Below are positions 1-6,430 of a stretch of 21,108 nt of DNA, one piece after another. The notes under the pieces are model-generated. The model was not told the origin of the DNA. It did no database searches and was given only the letters and a program-made list of their open reading frames with translations. Numbering within the stretch: the stretch's first letter is position 1; every line of letters begins with the position of its first letter. The stretch is taken from contig DGHJ01000044.1 in NCBI GenBank assembly GCA_002392625.1, positions 11,248 to 32,355 on the forward strand. The letters run 5' to 3'. A program made the translations under genes and the position numbers. Source of the DNA: Oscillospiraceae bacterium UBA3851 (GTDB lineage: Bacteria > Bacillota > Clostridia > Oscillospirales > Oscillospiraceae).

Positions 1-1001
1 ATGATGTTCTCGCAGGCGGTCTCCTCCGGCTCGCCCTCCACGGTGCCGATGAAGACGTTCTTGTAGCCCAGGGTGTTCATCTGGGTCTGCATCTGAGAAT
101 AGGTCACCTTGGCGGTGTGGGCGGTGCCGTGGCCCATGAACACGAAGGCCACACCGGCCTTGTCAGCGGCCTCCAGGGAATCGAAGCCGGCATCCGCCAC
201 GGCGGCGGCCACCACGTACTGGGCGACGGCCTGCTTGTCGGCGTTGATGACGGTGGCGTCAGAGCCGACCTCGCCCAGCAGGGGCTCGGCCACCTTGACG
301 GTCTCAAACTTATCCTCGTAGTCCGCCAGAACACCCATGAGCTCGTCGTACTCGGCGCCGTGCATCAGGTGGGTGGGCTGGATCACCAGGGTCTTGACGC
401 CGTTGGATACGGCGCGCTCCAGAGCCTGCTCCACGTTGTCGATCTTCTCGCCGTCGCGGGCCTGGACGTGGTTGATGATAATCTGGGCGGTGAAGGCGCG
501 GCGGACGGACCAGTCGGGATAGGCCTGCTGCAGAGCGTCCTCGATGCCCTTGATGTCCTCAGCGCGGCTCTCGTTGAAGGAGGTGCCGAAGCTGACCACC
601 AGCAGCTCCTTCTCGCCGATCTCGTCGCCGTTGCGGGGATCGTCCTTGGCGGCGTCGCCGGTGTCGCGGCCGAAGTAGTCGGGATCGGCCTCCTCGCCCT
701 CCACCAGCTCCTTCTGGGCGTCGGTCAGGGCATCCCAGGCGGCCTTGGCGGCGGCGCACTGCTCGTCGGTCTTGTCGGTGCGCTCCTGGACGTAGATGGC
801 GTCGATCAGAGCGGCCACCTCGTCGGCCTTCTCCTGATCGGTGGGCTCAGTGGGAGTGGGGTCCTCCTGCTGGCCGGGATCCTCCTGCTGGCCGGGATCT
901 ACGGGGTCCACGGGAGCGGGGGTCTTGCCGCCGCAGGCAGCCAGGGCCAGGGCCATCACAGCCACCAGCAGCAGGGCAATAAGGGATTTCACGGGTTTCA
1001 T
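1..1001 (-). CDS. cbiK: Lipoprotein sirohydrochlorin cobaltochelatase (CbiK family), 3' end cut by window edge
   Basis: The visible 333 residues begin with a lipoprotein signal ending in the lipobox LAAC (Cys23). A Pro/Gln/Glu linker follows, with an exact 18-bp tandem duplication (DPGQQE twice). Next come a short helical stretch (about 58-103) and a CbiK-type chelatase domain from about residue 130. The domain opens with LLVVSFGTSFNESR and carries the two expected metal-site histidines, in QPTHLMHGAEY (His211) and FMGHGTAH (His291). CbiK inserts Co2+ into sirohydrochlorin in the anaerobic B12 pathway. Here the enzyme should sit outside the membrane, which is unusual; a periplasmic CbiK is known from Desulfovibrio. 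The start ATG is preceded by AAAGGAAG. The gene lies behind a cobalamin riboswitch and terminator, which supports a cobalt, tetrapyrrole or B12 role. A metal- or tetrapyrrole-scavenging function rather than biosynthesis is possible. The C-terminus is outside the window. Confidence 0.9.
   Translation of the reverse strand, partial: MKPVKSLIALLLVAVMALALAACGGKTPAPVDPVDPGQQEDPGQQEDPTPTEPTDQEKADEVAALIDAIYVQERTDKTDEQCAAAKAAWDALTDAQKELVEGEEADPDYFGRDTGDAAKDDPRNGDEIGEKELLVVSFGTSFNESRAEDIKGIEDALQQAYPDWSVRRAFTAQIIINHVQARDGEKIDNVEQALERAVSNGVKTLVIQPTHLMHGAEYDELMGVLADYEDKFETVKVAEPLLGEVGSDATVINADKQAVAQYVVAAAVADAGFDSLEAADKAGVAFVFMGHGTAHTAKVTYSQMQTQMNTLGYKNVFIGTVEGEPEETACENI
863..898 (-). repeat. Two exact 18-bp tandem copies in the CbiK linker
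   Basis: The 18-bp unit at 863-880 is repeated exactly at 881-898. It encodes DPGQQE twice in the linker between the lipid anchor and the chelatase domain. It keeps the reading frame, so copy-number change would alter only linker length. Confidence 0.85.
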
Positions 1002-1059
1002 TGCAATCTTCCTTTCTTTTTCTTGTGATCTATGTATAGGGGAATGACCCGATATACCG

Positions 1060-1094
1060 AAAAAACAAACCGCCCGCGAGCTGCTCGCGGGCGG
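1060..1094 (-). terminator. Intrinsic terminator of the cobalamin riboswitch leader
   Basis: A perfect 12-bp GC-rich inverted repeat with a one-base centre (1070-1094) is followed on the minus strand by TTTGTTTTTT (1060-1069). It lies between the riboswitch aptamer and the cbiK start codon, so it is the likely expression platform: termination when cobalamin is bound. Confidence 0.9.
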
Positions 1095-1207
1095 AGAAGG
1101 GGCGTGATGACGCGACAAGAGCGGCCACCGAAATGGCCGGGGAAACACGCCGTCCACAACTCCGGAGATCCGCAGAGCCGAACGCACCACATTCGTGGCG
1201 GGGGAGC

Positions 1208-1350
1208 AGGCAAGTATTCTGACTCATTGCGCGGGGTCTTCCCGGCGGCGGACGCCTTCCCGGTTTCCCAGTGGCTTCTTGTCCGCGGCTTGACGCAAAT
1301 GACAGCAACGGCCTTGTGCGGGACTCTCACCCGACTTCCAATACCTGCTC
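1208..1350 (-). ncRNA. Cobalamin (B12) riboswitch aptamer
   Basis: Read on the minus strand, the region has the conserved cobalamin riboswitch blocks in order. There is a 9-bp closing stem (1340-1348 with 1210-1218), then GTCGGGTGAGAGTCCCGCAC (1316-1335). The GCCACTGGGAAACCGGGAAG block lies within 1253-1275, and the B12 box GAGTCAGAATACTTGCC is at 1209-1225. About 113 nt separate the aptamer from the leader terminator, and a further short hairpin lies at 1122-1139 (CGGCCA/TGGCCG). The downstream gene encodes a cobalt chelatase, which fits B12-repressed expression. The exact antiterminator pairing was not worked out. Confidence 0.94.
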
Positions 1351-1379
1351 CTGTGTACGATATTTAATGAAGCGATGGC

Positions 1380-1409
1380 ATTATAACACCGGCTGACGGG
1401 GCGTGTCAA
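1380..1409 (-). promoter_or_regulatory. Consensus sigma-A promoter for the riboswitch-cbiK transcript
   Basis: On the minus strand, a perfect TTGACA (1404-1409) is 18 bp from a perfect TATAAT (1380-1385). Transcription would start near 1373, just before the aptamer. The -35 box begins 12 bp after the histidine kinase stop codon, and no hairpin terminator lies between them. Confidence 0.85.
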
Positions 1410-1421
1410 CCCCCTGGAGCG

Positions 1422-2618
1422 TCACCTGCCCAGGGGCAGTGTGACGATGAAGCGGGTGGACCGGCTGTCGCTCTCGCAGCGGATGGTGCCGCCGTGCTCG
1501 GTGACAATGGACTTGGCGATAGAGAGGCCCAGGCCGAAGCCCTGGGCGCCGGACCGGGCGCTGTCCGCCCGGTAGAACCGGTCAAAGAGGTGCTCCACCG
1601 CCTCCGGGGACAGAGGCGCACCGCCGTTTTCCACCGTGAGGCAGGCGGACTTGTCCGCCCCGGTCAGGGTCAGGCGGATGGGCTCGTGCTCCGGGGCGTA
1701 CTTGATGGCGTTGTCCAGCAGGATGCCCACCAGCTGGCGCAGCTTGTCACCGTCGCCGCTGGTCTGCAGGTGCTCCTGGATGTCGTAGAGCAGCTGTCGG
1801 TTGGCCTCAAAGGCCACCGGCTCAAAGAGCAGCGCCGTGTCGGTGACCACGTCGCTCAGGTCCAGCGGGGAGAACACCAGCCTGTGGGCGCCATCGTCGG
1901 CGCGGGACAGGGTCAGCATGCTCTCCACCAGCTTTTTCATCCGCCGGGACTCGCTGCGGATGTTGTCCACGTAGCCCTGTCCCTCGTCGCCCACGGCCCC
2001 GGACAGGAGATCCGCCGAGGACAATATCACCGTCAGCGGCGTCTTCAGCTCGTGGGAGGCGTCGGAGAGGAACCGCTGCTGCTCCTGCCAGGCCTTCTCC
2101 ACCGGGCGGGTGACAAGGCCGGAGAGCAGATAGCTGAAGCCGAACAGCACCGCGAAGGCCGCCAGGCCGATGAGAGCGGTGGTGCCGGTGAGGGAGCGGA
2201 GGGTGGACTGCTCCAGCGAGCTGTCGGCATAGGCGATGCGGATGGACAGGGGGCCGTTCTCCCGCAGATACCGCAGGTGGTAGTCCTCCAGCACACCGGA
2301 GTCCTCCCGCCGGGAGAGGGTGGCCGTCACGATCTCCAGCAGGGTGTCCTCGTCGTCCAGGTCGAAATAGCTGCTGCCGCTGACGCGCACGGTGCCCCCG
2401 GCGTAGACCTCGGCGGTGAAGCAGGGGATGCCGCCATCCTGGCCGGGACGCATAGGTCCGTCCAGCGCGCCCTGGAGCGCCTGCTGCAGCTCCTGGCGGG
2501 TGCGGCTCTCCATGGCGGAGCGGGAGGAGAGGAACACGGCGGTCAGTGCCAGCAGCAGCACCGCCGTCACCACGCTCATGGTGACGGCCACCACCTTCCA
2601 GCGCAGTTTGCGGATCAT
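1422..2618 (-). CDS. Sensor histidine kinase, two transmembrane segments
   Basis: The 398-residue protein has a transmembrane helix at about 9-30, an extracytoplasmic segment at about 31-143 and a second helix at about 146-169. The kinase core follows, with the HisKA motif FLSDASHELKTPL carrying the phospho-acceptor His189. The ATPase domain has an N box (LLDNAIKYAP, Asn303), an F box (LFDRFYRAD) and a glycine-rich G2 box (GFGLGLSIAKSIV). The extracellular domain matches no sensor fold I can name. The start codon overlaps the stop of the response regulator gene by four bases (ATGA), so the two are translationally coupled. It should autophosphorylate and pass phosphate to that regulator. The signal sensed is unknown; the DUF4340 lipoprotein encoded first in the operon is a possible accessory. 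Confidence 0.95.
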   Translation of the reverse strand: MIRKLRWKVVAVTMSVVTAVLLLALTAVFLSSRSAMESRTRQELQQALQGALDGPMRPGQDGGIPCFTAEVYAGGTVRVSGSSYFDLDDEDTLLEIVTATLSRREDSGVLEDYHLRYLRENGPLSIRIAYADSSLEQSTLRSLTGTTALIGLAAFAVLFGFSYLLSGLVTRPVEKAWQEQQRFLSDASHELKTPLTVILSSADLLSGAVGDEGQGYVDNIRSESRRMKKLVESMLTLSRADDGAHRLVFSPLDLSDVVTDTALLFEPVAFEANRQLLYDIQEHLQTSGDGDKLRQLVGILLDNAIKYAPEHEPIRLTLTGADKSACLTVENGGAPLSPEAVEHLFDRFYRADSARSGAQGFGLGLSIAKSIVTEHGGTIRCESDSRSTRFIVTLPLGR

Positions 2619-3295
2619 GACTCCACCTCCAGGCAGTAGCCCACCAGGCGGATGGTCTTGATGCGCACGGCGGAATGGAGATGGGTCAGCTTCCGGCGCA
2701 GGAAGGAGATGTAGACCTCCACGTTGTTGTCCTCGGCGTCGGAGTCGTAGCCCCAGACTTTTAAGAGCAGCTGCTCCTTGGTGACGATCTGGGAGCCGTT
2801 GCGCATGAGCAGCTCCATCAGGTCGTACTCCCGGCGGCTCAGGCGCACGGACCGCTCCTGGCAGTTCAGGGTGAAGGTGCCGCTCTCCAGCCGCAGATCG
2901 CCGCAGGTCACGGCGTCGTCCAGCCTGGCCTCGCCGCCGCCCCGGCGCAGCAGCAGCCGGATGCAGGCCAGCAGCTCCGTGGGTTCAAAGGGCTTGGTCA
3001 GGTAGTAGTCAGCGCCGCTGTCCAGCCCGTGGACCCGGTCCGTCACGTCGCTGCGGGCGGTCAGCATCAGCACGGGCACCGCGTGGCCGCCGCCGCGGAG
3101 CTGGCGCAGCAGGGTGAAGCCGTCCATGCCGGGCAGCATGGCGTCCAGCAGCACCAGGTCATAGATGCCGGAGGCGGCGTTGTCCAGGCCGGACACGCCG
3201 TCGTGGCATACGTCCGAGGTGTAGCCCTGGCGCTTGAGCAGGTCCGCCAGCGTCTGGGCCAGCCGCACCTCGTCTTCAACGATCAGAATTCGCAT
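2615..3295 (-). CDS. OmpR/PhoB-family response regulator
   Basis: The 226-residue protein has a receiver domain followed by a winged-helix DNA-binding domain. The receiver shows the acidic cluster ED (7-8), the phosphorylated Asp51 in LVLLDAMLPGMDG, Thr79 and Lys101 (TKPFEP). The C-terminal half (about 128-224) has the OmpR-type pattern, with SRREYDLMELLMRNGSQIV and the recognition-helix region DNNVEVYISFLRRKL. Length is normal for the family. It starts 10 bp after the DUF4340 lipoprotein stop and overlaps the histidine kinase start by 4 bp, giving a three-gene operon. Its target genes cannot be read from the sequence; the operon itself is the obvious first candidate. Confidence 0.96.
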   Translation of the reverse strand: MRILIVEDEVRLAQTLADLLKRQGYTSDVCHDGVSGLDNAASGIYDLVLLDAMLPGMDGFTLLRQLRGGGHAVPVLMLTARSDVTDRVHGLDSGADYYLTKPFEPTELLACIRLLLRRGGGEARLDDAVTCGDLRLESGTFTLNCQERSVRLSRREYDLMELLMRNGSQIVTKEQLLLKVWGYDSDAEDNNVEVYISFLRRKLTHLHSAVRIKTIRLVGYCLEVES

Positions 3296-3305
3296 GGTCC
3301 GTACC

Positions 3306-4208
3306 CTATCCTTTCCAGGTCCGCACCGTTTCCAGCGCGGATGCGTCCATGAGGTAAATGGTGGTGTCCTCGTTCACTGTGACGTAGCAGGACGCGCCGT
3401 CCTCCGTGAGGCCGCCCACGGTCAGCGTGTAGGAGTTCTCCGCCTCGGCGCATATCACCTGCACCACGGCGGCGGGAGGTTCCAGGCCGCACAGCGCCGC
3501 TGCGCCTGCCGAGGGGGCGAAGTCCACGCACCGCGTCAGCGACAGGCCGCACAGGGACGAGAGCAGCTGCTGTACGTCCGGGTCCACCGTCACGTCGCTG
3601 CCGGAGCGCAGCCACCGGCCGTCGGTCGTGGTCAGCCGGTCGGTGTAGCCGTCCCGGCTCACCGACACCTCCCGGAGCTGGTCCACCGACGGGGCGGGCA
3701 GGTCGGGCAGCACGGCCATGGTGTAGATGCCCTGGCCCATCCGCGCCAGCAGCGTGTCGGGGGCCAGGCAGACGCGCTCCAGGTCGGCGTCGGAGGAGCA
3801 GTAGTAGGCGCCGTCCTCCGACTGGGTGCCGAAGCGCCAGGTGACGGACGTGCCGTCGGAATATCCCAGCGTCACGTATTTTCTGGCGTCGTAGAGACCG
3901 TAGGTCTCCGGCCCGGCGGGATCGGGGACGGGGGCCAGGTCCTCCAGGGCCAAGGCGCAGGCTGCCAGCTCATCCACACAGGAGCCGTCCAGCGGATAGG
4001 CGGTGTTGTCCGTCCACAGCCAGGCGCCGTCCTCCCCCTTGTGGAAACGGAGGGTCAGCTCCCCATTGCTGCAGACCAGGGAGGTCAGCCGGGGCGCCTC
4101 CGGTTCCGGCCGCGGCCCGCCGGGCACGGGATCGACGCGCTTTTGGCCGCAGGCGCACAGCAGCGCCAGGCACAGCGCGGCGCACAGGACGGCCCATGTT
4201 TTTTTCAC
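3306..4208 (-). CDS. DUF4340-like lipoprotein, first gene of the two-component operon
   Basis: The 300-residue protein starts at a GTG codon, with AAAGGGGG 8-9 bp upstream. It has a lipoprotein signal peptide with a lipobox at LLCAC (Cys20). The mature part shows the repeating beta-rich pattern of DUF4340: a substrate-like stretch with YGLYDARKYVTLGYSDGT and later DGRWLRSGSDVTVDPDVQQLLSSL. DUF4340 proteins are extracytoplasmic and their function is poorly known; some are encoded beside ABC exporters of the gliding-motility type. Here the gene is directly upstream of a response regulator and kinase, so it may modulate sensing or be a regulated output. The family call rests on sequence pattern only. 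Confidence 0.8.
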   Translation of the reverse strand: MKKTWAVLCAALCLALLCACGQKRVDPVPGGPRPEPEAPRLTSLVCSNGELTLRFHKGEDGAWLWTDNTAYPLDGSCVDELAACALALEDLAPVPDPAGPETYGLYDARKYVTLGYSDGTSVTWRFGTQSEDGAYYCSSDADLERVCLAPDTLLARMGQGIYTMAVLPDLPAPSVDQLREVSVSRDGYTDRLTTTDGRWLRSGSDVTVDPDVQQLLSSLCGLSLTRCVDFAPSAGAAALCGLEPPAAVVQVICAEAENSYTLTVGGLTEDGASCYVTVNEDTTIYLMDASALETVRTWKG

Positions 4209-4250
4209 GGCAACGGCCCCCTTTCGGGCAAATTCTCACTCTAACATATC

Positions 4251-4259
4251 AGTATAGCA
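4251..4259 (-). promoter_or_regulatory. Extended -10 promoter of the DUF4340-regulator-kinase operon
   Basis: The minus strand reads TGCTATACT, an extended -10 box, about 43 bp upstream of the GTG start. No good -35 box is at the right distance (TTCCCT at 4274-4279 is weak). The same TGCTATACTGATA string recurs upstream of the dockerin gene. Confidence 0.5.
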
Positions 4260-4297
4260 AATCCTGGCAAAAAAGGGAAGAAAAATAATCCACCGGC

Positions 4298-4326
4298 TTG
4301 AGCCCGGCGGCGATTTGTGGTAGGAT
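4298..4326 (+). promoter_or_regulatory. Possible promoter of the DUF3783 gene
   Basis: TTGAGC (4298-4303) is 17 bp from TAGGAT (4321-4326), 23 bp before the start codon. The match to consensus is moderate. Confidence 0.4.
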
Positions 4327-4349
4327 GGGGCGGAGAGGAGGCGCGAGCC

Positions 4350-4721
4350 ATGTCCACACTGCTGCTGTTCAATATCGCCCCGCAAAAGCGGGCGGCGCTC
4401 CAGGTCATCGCCCTGCGCTGCGGCTGCCGGACGCAGACCGTGCTGCGGTCGCAGTGGGGCATCACGCTGAGCCAGCTCCTGTCCGGCCAGGCGGGGGGAG
4501 AACCTCCGACGGAGCCGTTTACGGAGGAGCTGCTGGTGATGGCGGACCTCCATGAGCGCCAGCTGGACACGGTGCTGGCGGAGCTGCGCCGCAAGAAGAT
4601 CCGCATAGCGCTGAAGGCGGTGCTGACCCCCACCAACGCCGCCTGGACGCCCCAGGAGCTATACGCCGAGCTGTGCCGGGAGAGGGAGGCCATCCGACAG
4701 GGCGGCCAGGCCCATGAATGA
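4350..4721 (+). CDS. DUF3783 family protein
   Basis: This is a small 123-residue protein. The ATG at 4350 is chosen because GGAGAGGAGG sits just upstream; an in-frame start 11 codons earlier would lie inside the predicted promoter. The sequence has the DUF3783 layout: a short N-terminal strand-loop (LLLFNI), a middle segment with FTEELLVMADL, then LDTVLAELRRKKIRIALKAV and the signature LTPTNAAWTPQELYAEL at the C-terminus. The family is common in Clostridia and has no established biochemical function. The gene stands alone, diverges from the two-component operon and ends at a bidirectional terminator. Confidence 0.88.
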   Translation: MSTLLLFNIAPQKRAALQVIALRCGCRTQTVLRSQWGITLSQLLSGQAGGEPPTEPFTEELLVMADLHERQLDTVLAELRRKKIRIALKAVLTPTNAAWTPQELYAELCREREAIRQGGQAHE

Positions 4722-4724
4722 AGA

Positions 4725-4764
4725 AAAGAGAAGCTGATCGGGCCGATCAGCTCCTCTTTTTTTA
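4725..4764. terminator. Bidirectional terminator between DUF3783 and the ROK kinase
   Basis: The stem AGCTGATCG/CGATCAGCT, extended by flanking purine/pyrimidine pairs, has TTTTTTT on the plus side and a TCTCTTTTCTT run on the minus side. It serves two convergent genes and overlaps the TAA stop of the minus-strand kinase gene. Confidence 0.88.
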
Positions 4765-5694
4765 TAATGCCGCGGCGCCGATGATGCCGGCCTCGTTGCC
4801 CAGCCTGGCCGCCGCGATGACGGGGATGGCGCCCTCGCGCTGGCCGAAGCAGTGGGTGGCCACGTACTCCCGGATAGGGCCCAGGAGCCGCTCGCCCTGG
4901 CGGCTGACGCCGCCGCCGATCAGGATCCGCTCCGGAGCCAGGGCGTTCACCAGATCCGTAAGCCCTGCGGCCACGTATTCGCAGTAGCGGTCTACCACGG
5001 CTTGGGCCGCCGCGTCGCCCCGGTCGGCGGCGTCAAAGGCGGTGCGGCCGTTGATGTCCTGGGCGGGGATCTGTGCCAGCAGCGAGTCCGGGTGGGCCAG
5101 AGCGGCCTGCCCGGTCTGGCGGATGAGGGCGGTGGCGGAGGCGTAGGCCTCCCAGCAGCCCCGGCGGCCGCAGGTGCAGCTTTCGCCGTCCAGCACCAGC
5201 ACGGTGTGGCCCAGCTCGGCCCCCGCCGAGCGCATGCCGGCGTAGATCTTGCCGTCGATGATGATGCCGCCGCCCACGCCGGTGCCCAGGGTGATGAGCA
5301 CCATGTCCCGGCAGCCCACGCCGGCCCCGGCCACGTATTCGGCCAGGGCAGCGCAGTTGGCGTCGTTGCTGAGGCGGGCGGGGATGCCGAAGCGGTCCGT
5401 CAGCATTTGGCAGACGGGCACCTCGTGCCAGCCCAGATTGTAGGCCCGCACCACCACGCCCCGGTCGGAGTCGCAGGTGCCGGGGGAGCCCACGCCGATG
5501 GAGGCGCAATCCGCGGCGGTGAGGCCCGCCTGGTCCAGCGCCGCCTGCACCGCGTCGCCCATGTCGGCGATGACGGCCTCGGCGCTCCGGTGGGCCAGTG
5601 TGGGCACGCTGGTGTGGGAGACGATTTCATAGCGCTCGTTGACGACGCCCACGGCGATGTTGGTGCCGCCCAGATCGATGCCGATGCGATACAT
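4762..5694 (-). CDS. ROK-family sugar kinase (probable glucokinase)
   Basis: The 310-residue protein is typical of ROK glucokinases. It begins with the phosphate-binding motif DLGGTN (7-12) and has the catalytic Asp111 in LSNDANCAALAE, followed by the ATP-site stretch LGTGVGGGIIIDGKIYAG. The zinc site is intact, with GAELGHTVL (His163) and CTCGRRGCWEAY (Cys173, Cys175, Cys180). A carboxylate of this type phosphorylates C6 of glucose with ATP in the cytoplasm. N-acetylglucosamine, N-acetylmannosamine or another hexose cannot be excluded from sequence alone. No DNA-binding domain is present, so it is a kinase and not a ROK repressor. It starts 12 bp after the phosphopantetheinyl transferase gene, with AAGGGGG as ribosome binding site, and is probably cotranscribed with it. 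Confidence 0.93.
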   Translation of the reverse strand: MYRIGIDLGGTNIAVGVVNERYEIVSHTSVPTLAHRSAEAVIADMGDAVQAALDQAGLTAADCASIGVGSPGTCDSDRGVVVRAYNLGWHEVPVCQMLTDRFGIPARLSNDANCAALAEYVAGAGVGCRDMVLITLGTGVGGGIIIDGKIYAGMRSAGAELGHTVLVLDGESCTCGRRGCWEAYASATALIRQTGQAALAHPDSLLAQIPAQDINGRTAFDAADRGDAAAQAVVDRYCEYVAAGLTDLVNALAPERILIGGGVSRQGERLLGPIREYVATHCFGQREGAIPVIAAARLGNEAGIIGAAAL

Positions 5695-5706
5695 AGCCGA
5701 GCCCCC

Positions 5707-6270
5707 TTATTCCGCCGGGCCGAAGGCCACCGTCAGGGCACAGCCGTACTGCGCCGTGTAGCACACGGTGACGCCCTCCGGCAGGGCGAACTTGCTCAGG
5801 CGCAGCAGGGGACCGTGGCCGGTGAGCTTGAAGATGGCCTCCTTGGCCGTCCACAGCTCCCAGAAGCGCTGCTGCACGTCGCCGCCCCGCTCCACGTAGG
5901 CCAACTCCTCCTCGCTGCACACCCGGCGCATGAACTTCTCATCCACGTCCCGCACCGTCTCCACATCCACGCCGATGGGCCTGTCGTCCACGGCGCAGAC
6001 GGCGTAGGCCCCGGAGTGGCTGATACTGACGTACAGCCCGGTGCCGGGTACCACAGGCTTGCCGTTGTCGTCCCACCGAAGGGGGACGTCGGCGGGGGAG
6101 CAGCCCATACGCTCTGAGAGCATCTCACGGGCCAGATTCTCCCCGGCCACGGTGCGCAGCCGGTCGGCCTCGAAGCGCATGGCCTCGGCCCGCTGCCGCC
6201 GCTCCTCGCTCAAATAGTCGGTGGAGGGCGTGCCGTCCTCCTGCAAAATATCGTACCAGCGCAGCTCCAT
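5707..6270 (-). CDS. 4'-phosphopantetheinyl transferase, Sfp type
   Basis: The 187-residue protein moves the phosphopantetheine arm of CoA onto a serine of acyl or peptidyl carrier proteins. It shows the three family signatures in order: VSISHSGAYAVCAV (81-94), IGVDVE with the Mg2+-binding Asp102 and Glu104 (99-104), and WTAKEAIFK (140-148). The start is the ATG at 6270, with AGGAGG nine bases upstream; the frame stays open further upstream but lacks family sequence. No carrier protein, NRPS or PKS gene is in the window. It may be a general enzyme for fatty-acid ACP or serve a cluster elsewhere. Cotranscription with the ROK kinase is likely, but no functional link is obvious. Confidence 0.93.
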   Translation of the reverse strand: MELRWYDILQEDGTPSTDYLSEERRQRAEAMRFEADRLRTVAGENLAREMLSERMGCSPADVPLRWDDNGKPVVPGTGLYVSISHSGAYAVCAVDDRPIGVDVETVRDVDEKFMRRVCSEEELAYVERGGDVQQRFWELWTAKEAIFKLTGHGPLLRLSKFALPEGVTVCYTAQYGCALTVAFGPAE

Positions 6271-6303
6271 GGTCTGCAACCTCCTGTTTTTTCGGATGGG
6301 ACA

Positions 6304-6312
6304 AGTATAGCA
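6304..6312 (-). promoter_or_regulatory. Extended -10 promoter of the PPTase-ROK kinase operon
   Basis: The minus strand carries TGCTATACT, 33 bp upstream of the PPTase start. The -35 region is weak (TGGCAA near 6328-6333). Confidence 0.5.
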
Positions 6313-6373
6313 CAGCTCAGCGCCCCTTTGCCACTGCTTTTTTTGCTCCGCCGGGCATAAAATAGGGTCAGAC

Positions 6374-6402
6374 TTGCATTTTGTCGAAAAAGGCGATACA
6401 CT
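6374..6402 (+). promoter_or_regulatory. Promoter of the GNAT gene
   Basis: TTGCAT (6374-6379) is 17 bp from TACACT (6397-6402), 28 bp before the start codon. Confidence 0.5.
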
Positions 6403-6430
6403 GAGACCGTGTGTTAAGGAGGGATGCCAT

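Noticed and set aside
117..1028. A 303-codon plus-strand open frame opposite cbiK
   Set aside because: It is Gly/Leu/Val-rich antisense of the chelatase gene; the minus strand has signal peptide, motifs and riboswitch.
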